Assembly (NCBI GenBank): GCA_947846985.1
Contig: CANTUZ010000004.1
Span: 79,618,159 to 79,682,158, forward strand
DNA: 64,000 bases
Direction of reading: 5' to 3'
Source: Fratercula arctica
Taxonomy: Eukaryota; Chordata; Aves; Charadriiformes; Alcidae
Position 1 is the first letter of the stretch, and every line of letters starts with the position of its first letter. This document shows, piece after piece, positions 51,455 through 61,700 of the stretch. The notes under the pieces were generated by a model that did not search any database, was not told the DNA's origin, and worked only from the letters and a program-made list of their open reading frames with translations. The position numbers and the translations under genes were made by a program.

Positions 51455-52325
51455 CCACTAACATTTAATACCTTCATCAGTGACATAAACAGTGGGATGG
51501 AGTGCACCCTCGGCAAGTTTAGAGGTGATACCAAGCTGAGTGGTGCGGTTGACACACCTGAGGGAGAGAATGCCATCCAGAGGGACCTTGAGAAGTGGGC
51601 CCATGTGAACCTCATGACGTTCAACAAGGCCAGGTGCAGGGTCCTGCACGTGGGTCGGGGCAGCCCCCAGTTACCAATACAGGCTGGGGATGAAGGGATG
51701 GAGAGCAGCTCTGCCGAGAAGGACTCAACGTGAGCTGGCAAAGTGCCCTCACAGCCCAGAAGGCCAACCTTCTGCCCCTTTGCTCTGCTCTGGTGAGACC
51801 CCACCTGTAGTACTGCATCCAGCTCTGGGGCCCCCAGCATAAGAAGGACATGGAACTGCTGGAGTGGGTCCAGAGGAGGCCACCAAGATGATCCGAAAGC
51901 TGGAGCTCCTCTACTGTGAGGACAGGCTGAGAGAGTTGGGGATGTTCAGCCTGGAGAAGAGAAGGCTCCAGGGAGACCTTACAGCAGCTTTCCAGTACTT
52001 AAAGGGGACTTATATGAAAGATGGGGACAGACTTTTTAGCAAGGCCTGTTGCAACAGGACAAAGGGGAATGGTTTTAAACTGAAAGAGGGTAGATTTAGA
52101 TTAGATAGAAGGAAGAAATTTTTATGCTGAGCGTGGTGAGCCCCTGGCCCAGGTTGCCCACAGAGGCAGTAGATGTCCCATCCCTGTAGCTGTTCAAGGC
52201 CAGGCTGGGTGGGGCTCTGAGCAACCTGGTCTAGTTGAAGAAGTCCCTGCTCATGGCAGGGAGGTTGGACTAGACGGCCTTTAAAGCTCCCTCCCGACCC
52301 AAACCATTCTGTGGTTCTAGGATTT
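51455..52325 (+). mobile_element. CR1: CR1 LINE copy with internal deletions
   Basis: The copy begins around the RT catalytic region ('acataaacagtgggatggag', with the box decayed to FRGDTKL), continues through 'gcaaagtgccctcacagccc' and 'ctctggggcccccagcataag', and ends 'ctagacggcctttaaagctc', 'aaccattctgtggttctagg'. Compared with the 12.2 kb copy, about 51 nt are missing between 'aaggccaac' and 'ttctgcccc' (near 51766). There is also a frame break and stop near 51731, so the ORF2 frame is split into at least two pieces (51497-51733 and 51864-52130). Confidence 0.95.
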
Positions 52326-52990
52326 GTTACCAAGTTAGAAGCATCAGGGACCTGAATAAGCAGCATATTTAGCAGCATATTTTAGTATTCTCTGTTTCCA
52401 TAAGCCTAAATTGCTTCTTAAACTTAGTTTTAATCAAAGGTACTTTGTCTGAAGCTACTTTTCCTTCCAAAGTACCAGGCACAAGAGAGTACTAAGAGTG
52501 ATAGATCCTGCCAGATTCAACCTCCACCTTTTCTCTAGCCTTGTATGTTTATTTCCACGCAAAAATTCTCGTAAGCAAGCTAGTGACCTCCATTCTATTT
52601 TTTTACCTGAAATGGCAGATAGCATTTATCTTATTTCTCATTTCTTTAATATACTGTATTATTTTCTAACTACTTTATTTTTTCTTCCCATATGAAAAAG
52701 AGATTATCAGCATGATAACTGTCTTTCTAGAAATGGAAGAAGGATGGAGGCTAAAACACTCCAAATATTGTCTTGGTCTTGAAATAGAAAAAAAAAAAAA
52801 AAAAGATATATCTGTACTACTAAGTGTGTGACAAGGAAGACTACATGCCCATAAAAATTGTCCTTTCTCCGGAGTTAGTGCAGGAGTCATTAATGATTTC
52901 TAAAGATTTTTTGTCATTACAGCACTTCCCAAATCATTTTGGTTATTAGGTTTTGTTAAAATGCCTTTAACTCTATTAGAGGAAAATGTA
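52326..52990. other. AT-rich spacer between CR1 and LTR
   Basis: No gene. It contains an A run at 52788-52804. Its last seven bases (52984-52990, AAATGTA) are the left copy of the direct repeat that flanks the LTR. Confidence 0.5.
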
Positions 52991-53292
52991 TGATGCCGGA
53001 TACGTCAGTCTGAGAGAGACGAGGTTGCTCCATGTCCCCAGGTCTGATCAGCAGCGAGGGTGTGTTCCCAGCAGGCAGGCACAATGTGGATCCCTCACAC
53101 AGGGATGCCCAGTAGCTGCCCCTGGATCCCAGTCTCCCCAGCTGTGAGCACCTGGACATACAAGCCCCTGATACTGCAGCCCCGCTCCAGTTGTGGGTAC
53201 CGACTGTTGCTCACACACAGCTGGCCGAGATTTCCCAGCTCCCAGTGCAGACAGAACAGACACATCCACACCCAGGAAAGGCTTAGAAGGGA

Positions 53293-53298
53293 TTTAAT
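53293..53298 (-). terminator. Poly(A) signal of the solo LTR
   Basis: ATTAAA on the minus strand is followed by a cleavage region at about 53270-53290. It is the common variant of AATAAA and marks the R/U5 side of the LTR. Confidence 0.5.
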
Positions 53299-53342
53299 GA
53301 GAAGACAGAGAGACTGCACTGATCTGTTCATGCACAACCAGA

Positions 53343-53353
53343 CCTTTTTATCC
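53343..53353 (-). promoter_or_regulatory. TATA box of the solo LTR
   Basis: GGATAAAAAGG on the minus strand sits about 50 bp before the poly(A) signal, the spacing expected for a short R region. Transcription from it would run leftwards toward the CR1 at 51.5 kb. Whether it is active is unknown. Confidence 0.55.
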
Positions 53354-53939
53354 TCTTAGCCCTTTCTTTTCCCACACTTGTTCCTCCCTAAATCACCTAA
53401 ACCCCTCCCTTTTCCCCATCTTCTGTTCCTTTCCTAAACATCCTGCAAAAATCCTGAGCAATCCCAAAATGTCCTTACTTTACATCCCATCGCATGTCCC
53501 ACGTCCCTAGGTAGCAAGTCCCCTTAGACCAACAGGCAATCTGGAGGGCTGCTCCCAATGATGACTTATCTTGATGGGTTTCACACTTGGACAACGGGGC
53601 TGTGACTCTGCTGGGACAGCCCTGGGAAGGGCCCAGAGCAGTTGTTTTTTCCTTGGGTGTCCTTAATTTGGGTTCCCAACTGACACTGTGCCCCTGTGCT
53701 CCCCTGGGCTTGTGGAGGTGGGCCATTAATGAGCTGAGGGCTCCTGTGATGGGCCATTGTCTCCCTGGGCTTCTTCGTGGGTGTGCAGATGGGCTTTTAT
53801 CACATAACCCAACACAGCCCAACACAGATGTTATTGGTCTTGTTCATGACCACACTCTTCCTTTACCTTTCATCCTGTCTGAATTGTTCCTGCAGACAGA
53901 AAACATTTGTCTGGTGACAGACAACAGTGGCAAAATGTA

Positions 53940-55187
53940 AATAATATTTTAGATATTTTCTAGCAGGACTAGGCAAATCTCAAGTCTGTCAGTGTAGATG
54001 TGTGCCCTGGGCAATCTAGAGGTGTCTGGAGACTCTGCTAGCTTGAACACCAATGGAGCATCCAGTCTTGGGCACCTTCATTGGTACAGTCCTCATCCAC
54101 GTCTGAGCAAAGCAGTGTAGAAGCACCTACCGTGAATGATATTTTTACTGTCTCTATTTTGGGATATCATACTTCAGGAGAACTGATATTTCAGGATGTG
54201 GGTGCCAGCATTTGCCAGAGGTTGAGCTCTTTTTAATGTTTTTTGTGGCATTGAGTTATGCTTGAGACAAGAAGTTTAAATCTGTGTATTTTTTAAAAGT
54301 AATACCTGTTTTTCATAAAGGCTAAGCAGACATTTAGATGAGACATTAAATTTATTTTTTGGCTGCTGGAATCATCTTCTGTGAACATCTGATTCTTCTT
54401 CCTCCCACTGAAAATTACTATTTCTGTGGATGTTTCTTAACCCTTGCCTTTACATAATAAGATTTTATGTGTAGATAAGATGGAATTTAGACTCTTTAGT
54501 GAAAGAAGAAGGAGCAGCCTTTATCACATTTGAAAATTAGTTATTTTCTATACAAATATAGGTTGAATAAGGCTGCACTGGTTGAAAAATGAAATAAGAG
54601 ATAGAATAAGCTGCATAATGAGCATGAAATACTTATTCAACTAATGTAAGGTTAATGAGAAGCAGAGGGCATAATGCATGGAGTGTGCGTAGTGAGATCT
54701 GAGATAAGTAAACTTTCTAATAAAATTATGCTTCTTACGCTTAACACCGGGCCAGGGCTATTGTGGTCAGAAGGTGCAATTCTTATTTTGAACACCAAAA
54801 TAAAAACTGCTTCACTGTCTGATTCTAGAAACAGAGCATGAAGATATTCCTACCACTTTATGCCACAGATGAATGTGTCAAATATAGTCACTCTTCCCTA
54901 TTAGGCTATGTCTTTGCATATGAAAGACAAAATCACAGCTCAGCCTGTACCTCAGCTGCTGCGTGTTCATTTATTTTCACATCAACTCTGTTGAAAACTG
55001 TACCAGAAGATACACAGAATAATCTACAGGGTTTAGACAATTTACTAATATTTCTTTTTTCACTTTATTAATGTACAAAGAGGAAAGATGTAGGTCACGA
55101 TATCCAGTTGAGCATTGTATAGAACTTTCCAGGAATATGGAGGAGATACGGGGGGCCTTAGCATTCAAACAGTAGAGTTTGTGATAG
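53940..55187. other. Unique AT-rich spacer between two LTRs
   Basis: No retroviral internal sequence, gene or repeat was recognised. The two flanking LTRs are unrelated in sequence, so this is host DNA and not a provirus interior. Confidence 0.5.
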
Positions 55188-55770
55188 TGTTGTCCCTAAA
55201 GTGGATTCATTGCCCGGTGTGCAAGAAACCAATTCTCACACCCAGGGGAGATACTGCATTTTATTCAGGCCTGGGTGCTCGGTGGATTTCCACAAATCAA
55301 GCATATTGTGTGCCAGGTTCCTCATTATATTTATACACAAAAGTTACAAGGTAGTACACTCCCAATTACAATGATTGGTTAGGAATTTACATATAATTAT
55401 AATATCTTCTATGTCGTTCTCTTCAATCGCTGCGCCTGTGTGGAGGAAGAGTCTTCACCTGGGCAAGGGTCTTCTTGATCAGTGGGTGGGTGTTTTAGTA
55501 CTATAATGAAGACAGTTCAGTTAAGGATGTCTGGACTTGGGTTTTCACTGCCAAATTGGCATTGTTTGTAGAAACACCTTGATTAGATGTTCATTTAAGG
55601 TCTTGGTGTCCCAGGTAGACCAAATAATTAGGCTACAGATGTTCTTTCAAACAATTCCCCTCGATCCACTCCTTAGCAACTACTTAGTGACTATCTACAA
55701 TCTTCCTTAACTATAGAGCCAGAACGTAAAGCTTGGTTAACTACAGAGCCATGGCTGACTTTAAATTTGA
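55188..55770 (-). mobile_element. Probable second LTR, unrelated to the one at 53 kb
   Basis: On the minus strand there is a TATA-like TATAAAT (55329-55335), then about 65 bp later an AATAAA poly(A) signal (55260-55265) within 'ggcctgaataaaatgcag', then a GC-richer U5-like stretch with 'cccctgggtgtgagaattgg' and 'cacaccgggcaatgaatcc', ending near a TG/CA boundary at 55188. The U3 side fades into AT-rich DNA around 55760. No clear target-site duplication could be found, so the ends are approximate. No internal retroviral genes are present. Confidence 0.55.
55260..55265 (-). terminator. Poly(A) signal of the second LTR
   Basis: A canonical AATAAA lies on the minus strand, about 65 bp downstream of the TATA-like motif at 55329-55335. 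Confidence 0.5.
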
Positions 55771-57954
55771 TGATAGATATCAATTGCAGGGCAGAATATA
55801 GATAGTGGGCAGATGAAAGAAGACAACTGAATAGCAGCTAATCATCAGTAATAATTTCCTCTATATTCATACAGTGTTCAAGTATCCAGATAAAATTTTA
55901 AACGCAGTTATTTTCCTTCCCGTCTTCTGCTCTGTTTTTCCCATTTGAAATCCACTGTTTTGAACAGATGCTCAAAAGTATATGAACAGTCAGGTATACG
56001 AACAGTCTACGCAAGCCTTCAGTCATCCTAACTCCTTTTCTGCGATTACCTACACTGTGAACCCTACAGACTCTGAGAGAGAATTGTCTTAAGAACAGAG
56101 TAGGTGCAGACTGTTTGCCCTACTGAGCAAACTGTTAGAAATAAACTGGTTTGTTTCTAATCAGTCCATAATGCCAGGGACAGAAAAATGTCGCTCCGTT
56201 ATGCTCTGTTGTCCTGCATGTCTCCACCTTCCTCACCTGAATCTGGAAATATACTTGTAGTACCCTCGTGCAGTTTAAACTGCCATTATCTATAATCTGC
56301 GGGCTGAATAGTACCATCCGAAAGGACACCAGTAAGAGCTATGACATAGAAAATATGCTAGTGAGAATAAAATCCATTTACAAAACACATTTCTGATAAA
56401 CTTATTAAAAAAATTAAGTGCCTAAAAAAAAAAAAAATTTAGAAATCTCAGTCTGCAAGAAAATAATGATTAAAAATGTAAGTTTACACGCAATGTTTGT
56501 TAGCTGAAGAAATGCCATTGTTGAAGAAAATATCTTCAGTGTCTGCTCAGAGGGAAAGCACCTGTTACACATTTAGGTGGCAGAACTCCCACAGCAAATT
56601 AGGAGTCTAAAATTAGGAACAAATGGTCCACTTGACTGTTTCTAATTGAACATTATTAACTTCTGGGAATGCTTTTTCTTTTGAAATTATGACCTCTGCT
56701 GCTGAGAACTTCGTTTATGAAGGGAACAACTAGATCCCCTGTTAAAGGACGTAGGAAAGTGAATGATCAGGCAAACATTCATAATGCACAGTCAATTGTG
56801 GAGCATTCTGTAGAAAACCAGGCCTCAAGTGTCCAATTAAAGCAATCTGTGAAGGCCCTTAGCTTACAGCTGTTGGAATTCTGTGGAAGAAATCCAGAGT
56901 GGTTCAACCACTATTAATGAGTGGCTGTAAATTACAGACTATTAAATGATTGCTCTAGATACAGCATTTAGTGTTGGTGACACCCAAGCAGACAGCAAAT
57001 CTGAAAGAAATCAAGTGTTTTATCTATGTTTGCTCGCTTTACTCTTTTAGGAATGTAAACATTTCCCTACCGCTATACTGAAAGACGTTGGTGTAGAAGT
57101 TGGATTTTTCATTTAAATATAGCAAAGGACTTGGTTGGAGGATTATCAGAACGATGAGGAATATCAGAAATATAACTGAAATGTAGAAACATGAAATTAA
57201 TTTATCAGTTGGAGAGGCACGGTACGTGTAAACAGACGTAAACTTTTCCTGAATCCCTTAACCTAAAGGGATTGCCTCTAAGTATGAAAATGGTGTTAAT
57301 CTCAATGCCTCTTCTGGTTCAGTTTTCTTTAGCAAACCAAAGGAATTCCAATTAGTTCCAAACCTTACCAATTAGTTTCAGTTAAGACTGACCTTTTTTC
57401 ATGTGGGAAATTACAATGTGCATGTAAATATATCCCTGAACATCAAAGGTTTAACAAGCCGCTGTCATCTCCGTTAATCCTGTTTGGCTACTGGGAAAGT
57501 CGGGACCAACGCAGAGAGAAGACAGCCCACATAGTTTTTGCAGAGAGCGTAGAATTCTTGTACTGGCTCTTAAAAAAAAAGACATAGGTAAGTGCGGGTC
57601 TGAATCAGAGGTTCCTGCAGAGCAGTAATGAAGATTTTTTTCTCTTTTGAGCCATTGTGTGCTCTTTTAAACTTCAGATATTGGGCATGCATTTTAGCTG
57701 GGTGCTGCTTCAGATTTGAAACTGCCTCCAGTAGCATGAGTGGTAATGCGGTGCAGAAGCATGATGAAGAAGGCAGGAAGTCATTTTCTCTAAATTTTTA
57801 CTTAGAAATGACAAACCCAAGCCTATGACCATGCCGTTATGTTACTGAGCATTCATTATATTATTGAGTGTTTTGTGTGGTTCCGGTTCCCTCGCCCCCT
57901 TGCTCTCCCACCATGGTTCCTGCTAAGAAGGTGGTAGTATTAAAAAAGGCAGGA
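55771..57954. other. Unique AT-rich sequence
   Basis: No gene or repeat is supported. There is an A run at 56425-56437. The open frame at 56717-56917 (+ strand) is 66 codons, without splice context or a known motif. Confidence 0.45.
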
Positions 57955-58100
57955 GAAAAGTGGTGAGGAAGGTCGAAAGAATAGAACACATCTTTTATGG
58001 GAAATTTATGGGAAAACTGAGGAAAGTAAGGCTTTTCCACCTGAAAACAGACAAGATACAGGGTGATACAACAGGGGTTAGAAGTTGTTGGAGGCTAGAA
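57955..58100 (+). mobile_element. CR1: Ancient CR1 LINE scrap
   Basis: The reading VERIEHIFYGKFMGKLRKV then RLFHLKTDKIQGDTTGV follows the ORF2 block seen intact at 12.7 kb ([33 protein letters not shown]) at the right spacing, but with heavy divergence. Nothing recognisable continues into the 3' UTR. Confidence 0.5.
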
Positions 58101-60783
58101 GTGCAATTGAGAGCACAGTGTTTGCTCTGGTCTTACGTTCTCCTCTAGGTATCTGGTTTTAGTTACCACCCGTGAAGAGATAATGAGCTAACTGGACCTC
58201 CAGGGCGTTCTTACGTTCTTGTGACATCTCAGGCTGAGCCAGTAGCAATTTCTGATCAAAAACTTCATGGACAAAGCAAGGAAGCAGCCTAATGCCCGTA
58301 CCTAAAATGCAAACTACTCTCTTATAATTTTTTTACTAGAAGGAGCTAGTTACAATACAGAAGTAAGGCAAATTCTAACAGGAAGCACACTAAATTATTG
58401 CTGAGAGAACTAGAAATCTGTTTGCTGTGTGAGCAGATCTTTAGTAGGATTAATCTGTCAAGCATTTTATAAGAAGTGAAAGATTATAGGGTTTCTCCTA
58501 ATTTGTAATTTATCAAAATTATAGCCCCGGTGTTGTGAATTCCCCTGTGGTATTAGCTAGCCCATCTTTCAAGGCATGAAAGCAGTAAGAGGGAAGCAAA
58601 ATCATACCACTGCCCCACTTGAATTTGCTGTTTTGCTTTTAAGGGTGAATAACGTAATAACCTCTCTCAAGGTGCATTTTTCTTGTGCGTCAAGGGCCCG
58701 TAGGAATTCTCTGTCTTTCCGAAGCACAGGAACCCGTGGATTGTCTAAGCTGCTTCAACTAAACACAGTTTAAAATTCATATTTATCTTTATTTTGTCAT
58801 AAACCAGTATGAATAAAAAGTAACGTTTATATGAAAGATCCTGTTAAAACAGCTTGAACCAGATCTGACCATTTACTCGGTTTGTGCCCAGGTGTAATTC
58901 TCATTCACCTCACTAAGAATGTCAGTCGAGCAATTGTTACATACTTGTCTGCATATGCAGACATATAATTTGAGTTTTGAGAGACATGGAAACAAAATTT
59001 TGCTATTTCCAGTCTATAAATAGCTGAAAATAAGCCCGTTTGCAATCAATTTAATTTTGCTTTATTTATACAATTGTAAAGGTTAACAGCCAGAGTAGTT
59101 TATTGTTTTGATGCTTATGGTTCTTTACCACTTTAAAAAATCACTCTGAATTTTCTCTTCCCAAAATAATCAAGTTTTGTGATTAAAATTTTGTGGTGTG
59201 AAGAGATAAAGGAAAGCAAACAGGAATTATTTACTATTCATGAGGAGTTTCTGCTGATAAAGCAATATGCTCCTTATCTGTTGATTTAAAAGATCAAATG
59301 AGGTACTCAGGTTACATTTCTGTTTTGGTTAAGTAAGGTCAAATAACCTTCACCTCTTTACTCTCACCTTCCAGTTTTTGAATGATTGTGATAAATTAGT
59401 TGTTGATAGAGATCAGTCTTCCTGAAACTGTAACTTGAAATCTTTCAGAATACATGTAGATTTTTTTTTTTCAGCACTGCTTACTGAATGTAAGTGAAAA
59501 AGAGGAAAAATTATGGTGTAAATACTGTGTAAAGATCGTCCTAAAATTTAATTGCCTGTGGTCAGATCAAAGTCTAGTACACCCACACTCAATAGAATGC
59601 CACACTTTACAATTTGAATTGAATTGCTTGGCATTATTGAAAATAAACTGGAAAATTATCATCATCATCATCATTCTTCACCTATTCAGAGCTCTCTCCA
59701 GCAAATAATGATGTGCATGACCAATACTTGGATTCATTTGACTCATCAGAGTAAGAGTAAGTCTCTGGGATGCATCCAGAACAAGATTCCTGTGCTGCAG
59801 TGCTGCGGGTTGTACCACTCCTGTTCTAGGCACCTGCTCTGCAACCCAGTCCAAAATGAGTTAGGCACTGAGTCTTCTTATTTGAGGCACGGACAAACTT
59901 CAATGTCTCAAAGAGGAGTTGGTCCATCTCAGACAGCCAAGCTACTCAACATTTAGTTTAGCATCAATACACCCAGGCCAGACTGCTCTACTTGAGCAGG
60001 TATCCTAGCTGAAAGATACGGGTTAAGCTCTAAGATGATTGCACAGGATGTGATTTTCCCCTTGTTAAAGTGTTCATGCCCTTCCATTCTCCCCAAAAAA
60101 GTAATTTTGATATAAACGGGCAGTGGTGGTACAGGCAAGCTCATTTGTGCATAGGTGATATTTTCTACTTTTTTCCTGATGATTAGAAATCTCATCTAAT
60201 TGACTTAGATTCAGTTATTTCCCCTCCGTGAGTGGAGCATCAGTGGAGGATAGTTTAGATTCCTTAGATTTCCACCTTTCTCCATAGTGCCCTTATTACA
60301 TGGATGTAGTGTGTAACTCTCATGTGAAAGCTGTGCTCTTGTAAAGAATTAAAAATTCACCAGACGAAAATAGAATGAAAATGAGTAGGATTTTGTAGTC
60401 TAGTTTCAATTTACTTATTTATATCCTGGTTCTCGATCCAACAATCCAGGCATCTTCCTACAGAGCTTTACAGCCCAGGCCTCCTATCGATCCGTGTGAG
60501 AAAGACAACTCCACTTTCTGGAAAAGAGGTGATCAAGGTTTCCAAGACCACCTTCGAAATTCTCCTCCTTTCAATAGTTTGGGTGGATGAAACTGGCGAG
60601 GGCATGTGGGCTTTTTCTTTCCAAGGTTTCCCAAATGGCATAGATGATGTTCCGAATGCCATAACTGTGACTGGCCTAACTTGGCCATCACTACGTAAGC
60701 CACAAAGGTTACCTACTGTTCCATTATCATGCAAGTCTTGGTGGACATCAAGGTAGACTAATGGACTTTTCAGCAGGCTTCAC
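58101..60783. other. Unique AT-rich sequence
   Basis: It contains an (ATC)5 microsatellite at 59658-59672 and a T run at 59460-59471. Around 60480-60760 both strands are open for about 85 codons with slightly higher GC. On the minus strand this lies directly below the candidate exon at 60784-60880, but in another frame. No family recognised. Confidence 0.45.
59658..59672 (+). repeat. (ATC)5 microsatellite
   Basis: Five perfect ATC units are followed by ATT. It is a short trinucleotide repeat with no coding context. Confidence 0.85.
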
Positions 60784-60880
60784 CTGGGTTCATAAGTCCT
60801 CTTTCATTTCTAACTCCAGCCCCATAATTAAACGGCACAGTTGCATCTTCTTTCCGTGCAGGAACAGGATCATTTGCTAA
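60784..60880 (-). other. Candidate coding exon
   Basis: On the minus strand a good acceptor (gactttttcttaacag) ends at 60881 and a consensus donor (CCCAG|GTGAAG) follows 60784, bounding 97 nt. One frame is open throughout and reads LANDPVPARKEDATVPFN then YGAGVRNERGLMNP, a plausible disordered-region peptide. Both splice sites are better than in the other minus-strand candidates. The protein is not recognised. A second open stretch begins about 20 bp beyond the donor in a different frame, which could mean a decayed longer exon or coincidence. Confidence 0.25.
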
Positions 60881-61391
60881 CTGTTAAGAAAAAGTCATGC
60901 TCTCTCTTGCAAAACTTAATTTCTGGCACCATTAATCCTGCTTTGCAGAAGGGAATACTGCAACATAGTGTGACGAGCAGAGCATTCTTTTCTGGGAGGT
61001 CGGATTTTCAAGTATGCACATGTATCTTCGTAAGCTGGTGATGATGGCACTGTGCAATCTGTGCAGCGTCCTGGTGATAGGAGAAGAAGTGAAAGTGTAT
61101 CACTATTTAAAAAAAAGATGTCTAGAATTGTATTTTCTGAGAGATCCAACCACATTGGCTTTCATTAAGGAAATTCCAAACAGACGTACAGTGCCAGGTA
61201 CCAGTGGAGATGCAGCATGGCGGTTCTTGGGTCCTACCCTGTCCTGGAACAAGGTATAAACCCCGTTCCTCAGACTGTGACGACAGGGAATACAGGTACC
61301 TGCTGGGAAGTGACGAGTGATACAAAATGTGCCCTCATTTTCTTCTAGCATGTAAGGCGTTTGAAATAAGCATTATATAGTGATGTATTCT
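60881..61391. other. Sequence left of the polypurine tract
   Basis: Unique sequence. It contains the pyrimidine-rich side of the acceptor for the minus-strand exon candidate and several overlapping short open frames on both strands, none supported. Confidence 0.4.
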
Positions 61392-61525
61392 AAAAAAAAA
61401 GTGAAAGAAGAAAAAGAGAAAGAAAAAGAGAAAGAGAAAGAAAAAAAGAAAAAGAAGAAGAAAAAGAAAAAAGAAAAAGAAAAAGAAAAGAAAAGAAAAG
61501 AAAAGAAAAGAAAAGAAAAGAAAAG

Positions 61526-61556
<31 letters not shown>

Positions 61557-61700
61557 GAAAAAGAAAAAGAAAGAAAAAGAAAAAGAAAAAGAAAAAAGAA
61601 AAAGAAAAAAGAAAAAGAAGAAAAAGAAAAAGAAAAAGAAAGAAAGCAAGAAAGAAAGAAAGAAAGAAAAAGGAAAAGGAAAAAAAAAAGAGAAAGAGGA
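61392..61700. repeat. Long polypurine tract, AAAAG/AAAG-rich
   Basis: About 309 bp is made only of A and G on the + strand except for a T at 61402 and a C at 61647. The core is thirteen perfect AAAAG units (61481-61545). It is flanked by mixed GAAA, GAAAAA and GAAAAAG units and by (GAAA)n near 61648-61668. Lys/Glu-rich and Phe/Leu/Ser-rich open frames on the two strands are artefacts of the repeat. Such homopurine, mirror-symmetric tracts can form intramolecular triplex (H-DNA) and are usually length-polymorphic. Confidence 0.97.

Larger units (their letters stand above)
52991..53932 (-). mobile_element. Solo LTR of an endogenous retrovirus
   Basis: This roughly 940-bp, GC-richer block has retroviral LTR order on the minus strand: a long U3, a TATA motif (GGATAAAAAGG, 53343-53353), a poly(A) signal ATTAAA about 45 bp later (53293-53298), then U5. 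It starts TG and ends CA. The same 7 bases, AAATGTA, lie directly outside both ends (52984-52990 and 53933-53939) and read as a target-site duplication, slightly longer than the usual 4-6 bp. No gag, pol or env sequence is attached, so it is a solo LTR left by recombination. The family is not identified. Open frames across it are not genes. Confidence 0.75.

Noticed and set aside
53475..53940. 116- and 117-codon frames on both strands near 53.5-53.9 kb
   Set aside because: They lie within the U3 part of the solo LTR, which is GC-richer and non-coding; no retroviral protein motif is present.
52991..55770. The two LTRs as the ends of one provirus
   Set aside because: They share no recognisable sequence, and the DNA between them has no gag, pol, env, primer-binding site or polypurine tract.
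60468..60756. Overlapping 86- and 88-codon frames on both strands
   Set aside because: The length is within chance, there is no recognised family, and the frame does not join to the neighbouring candidate exon without a frameshift.
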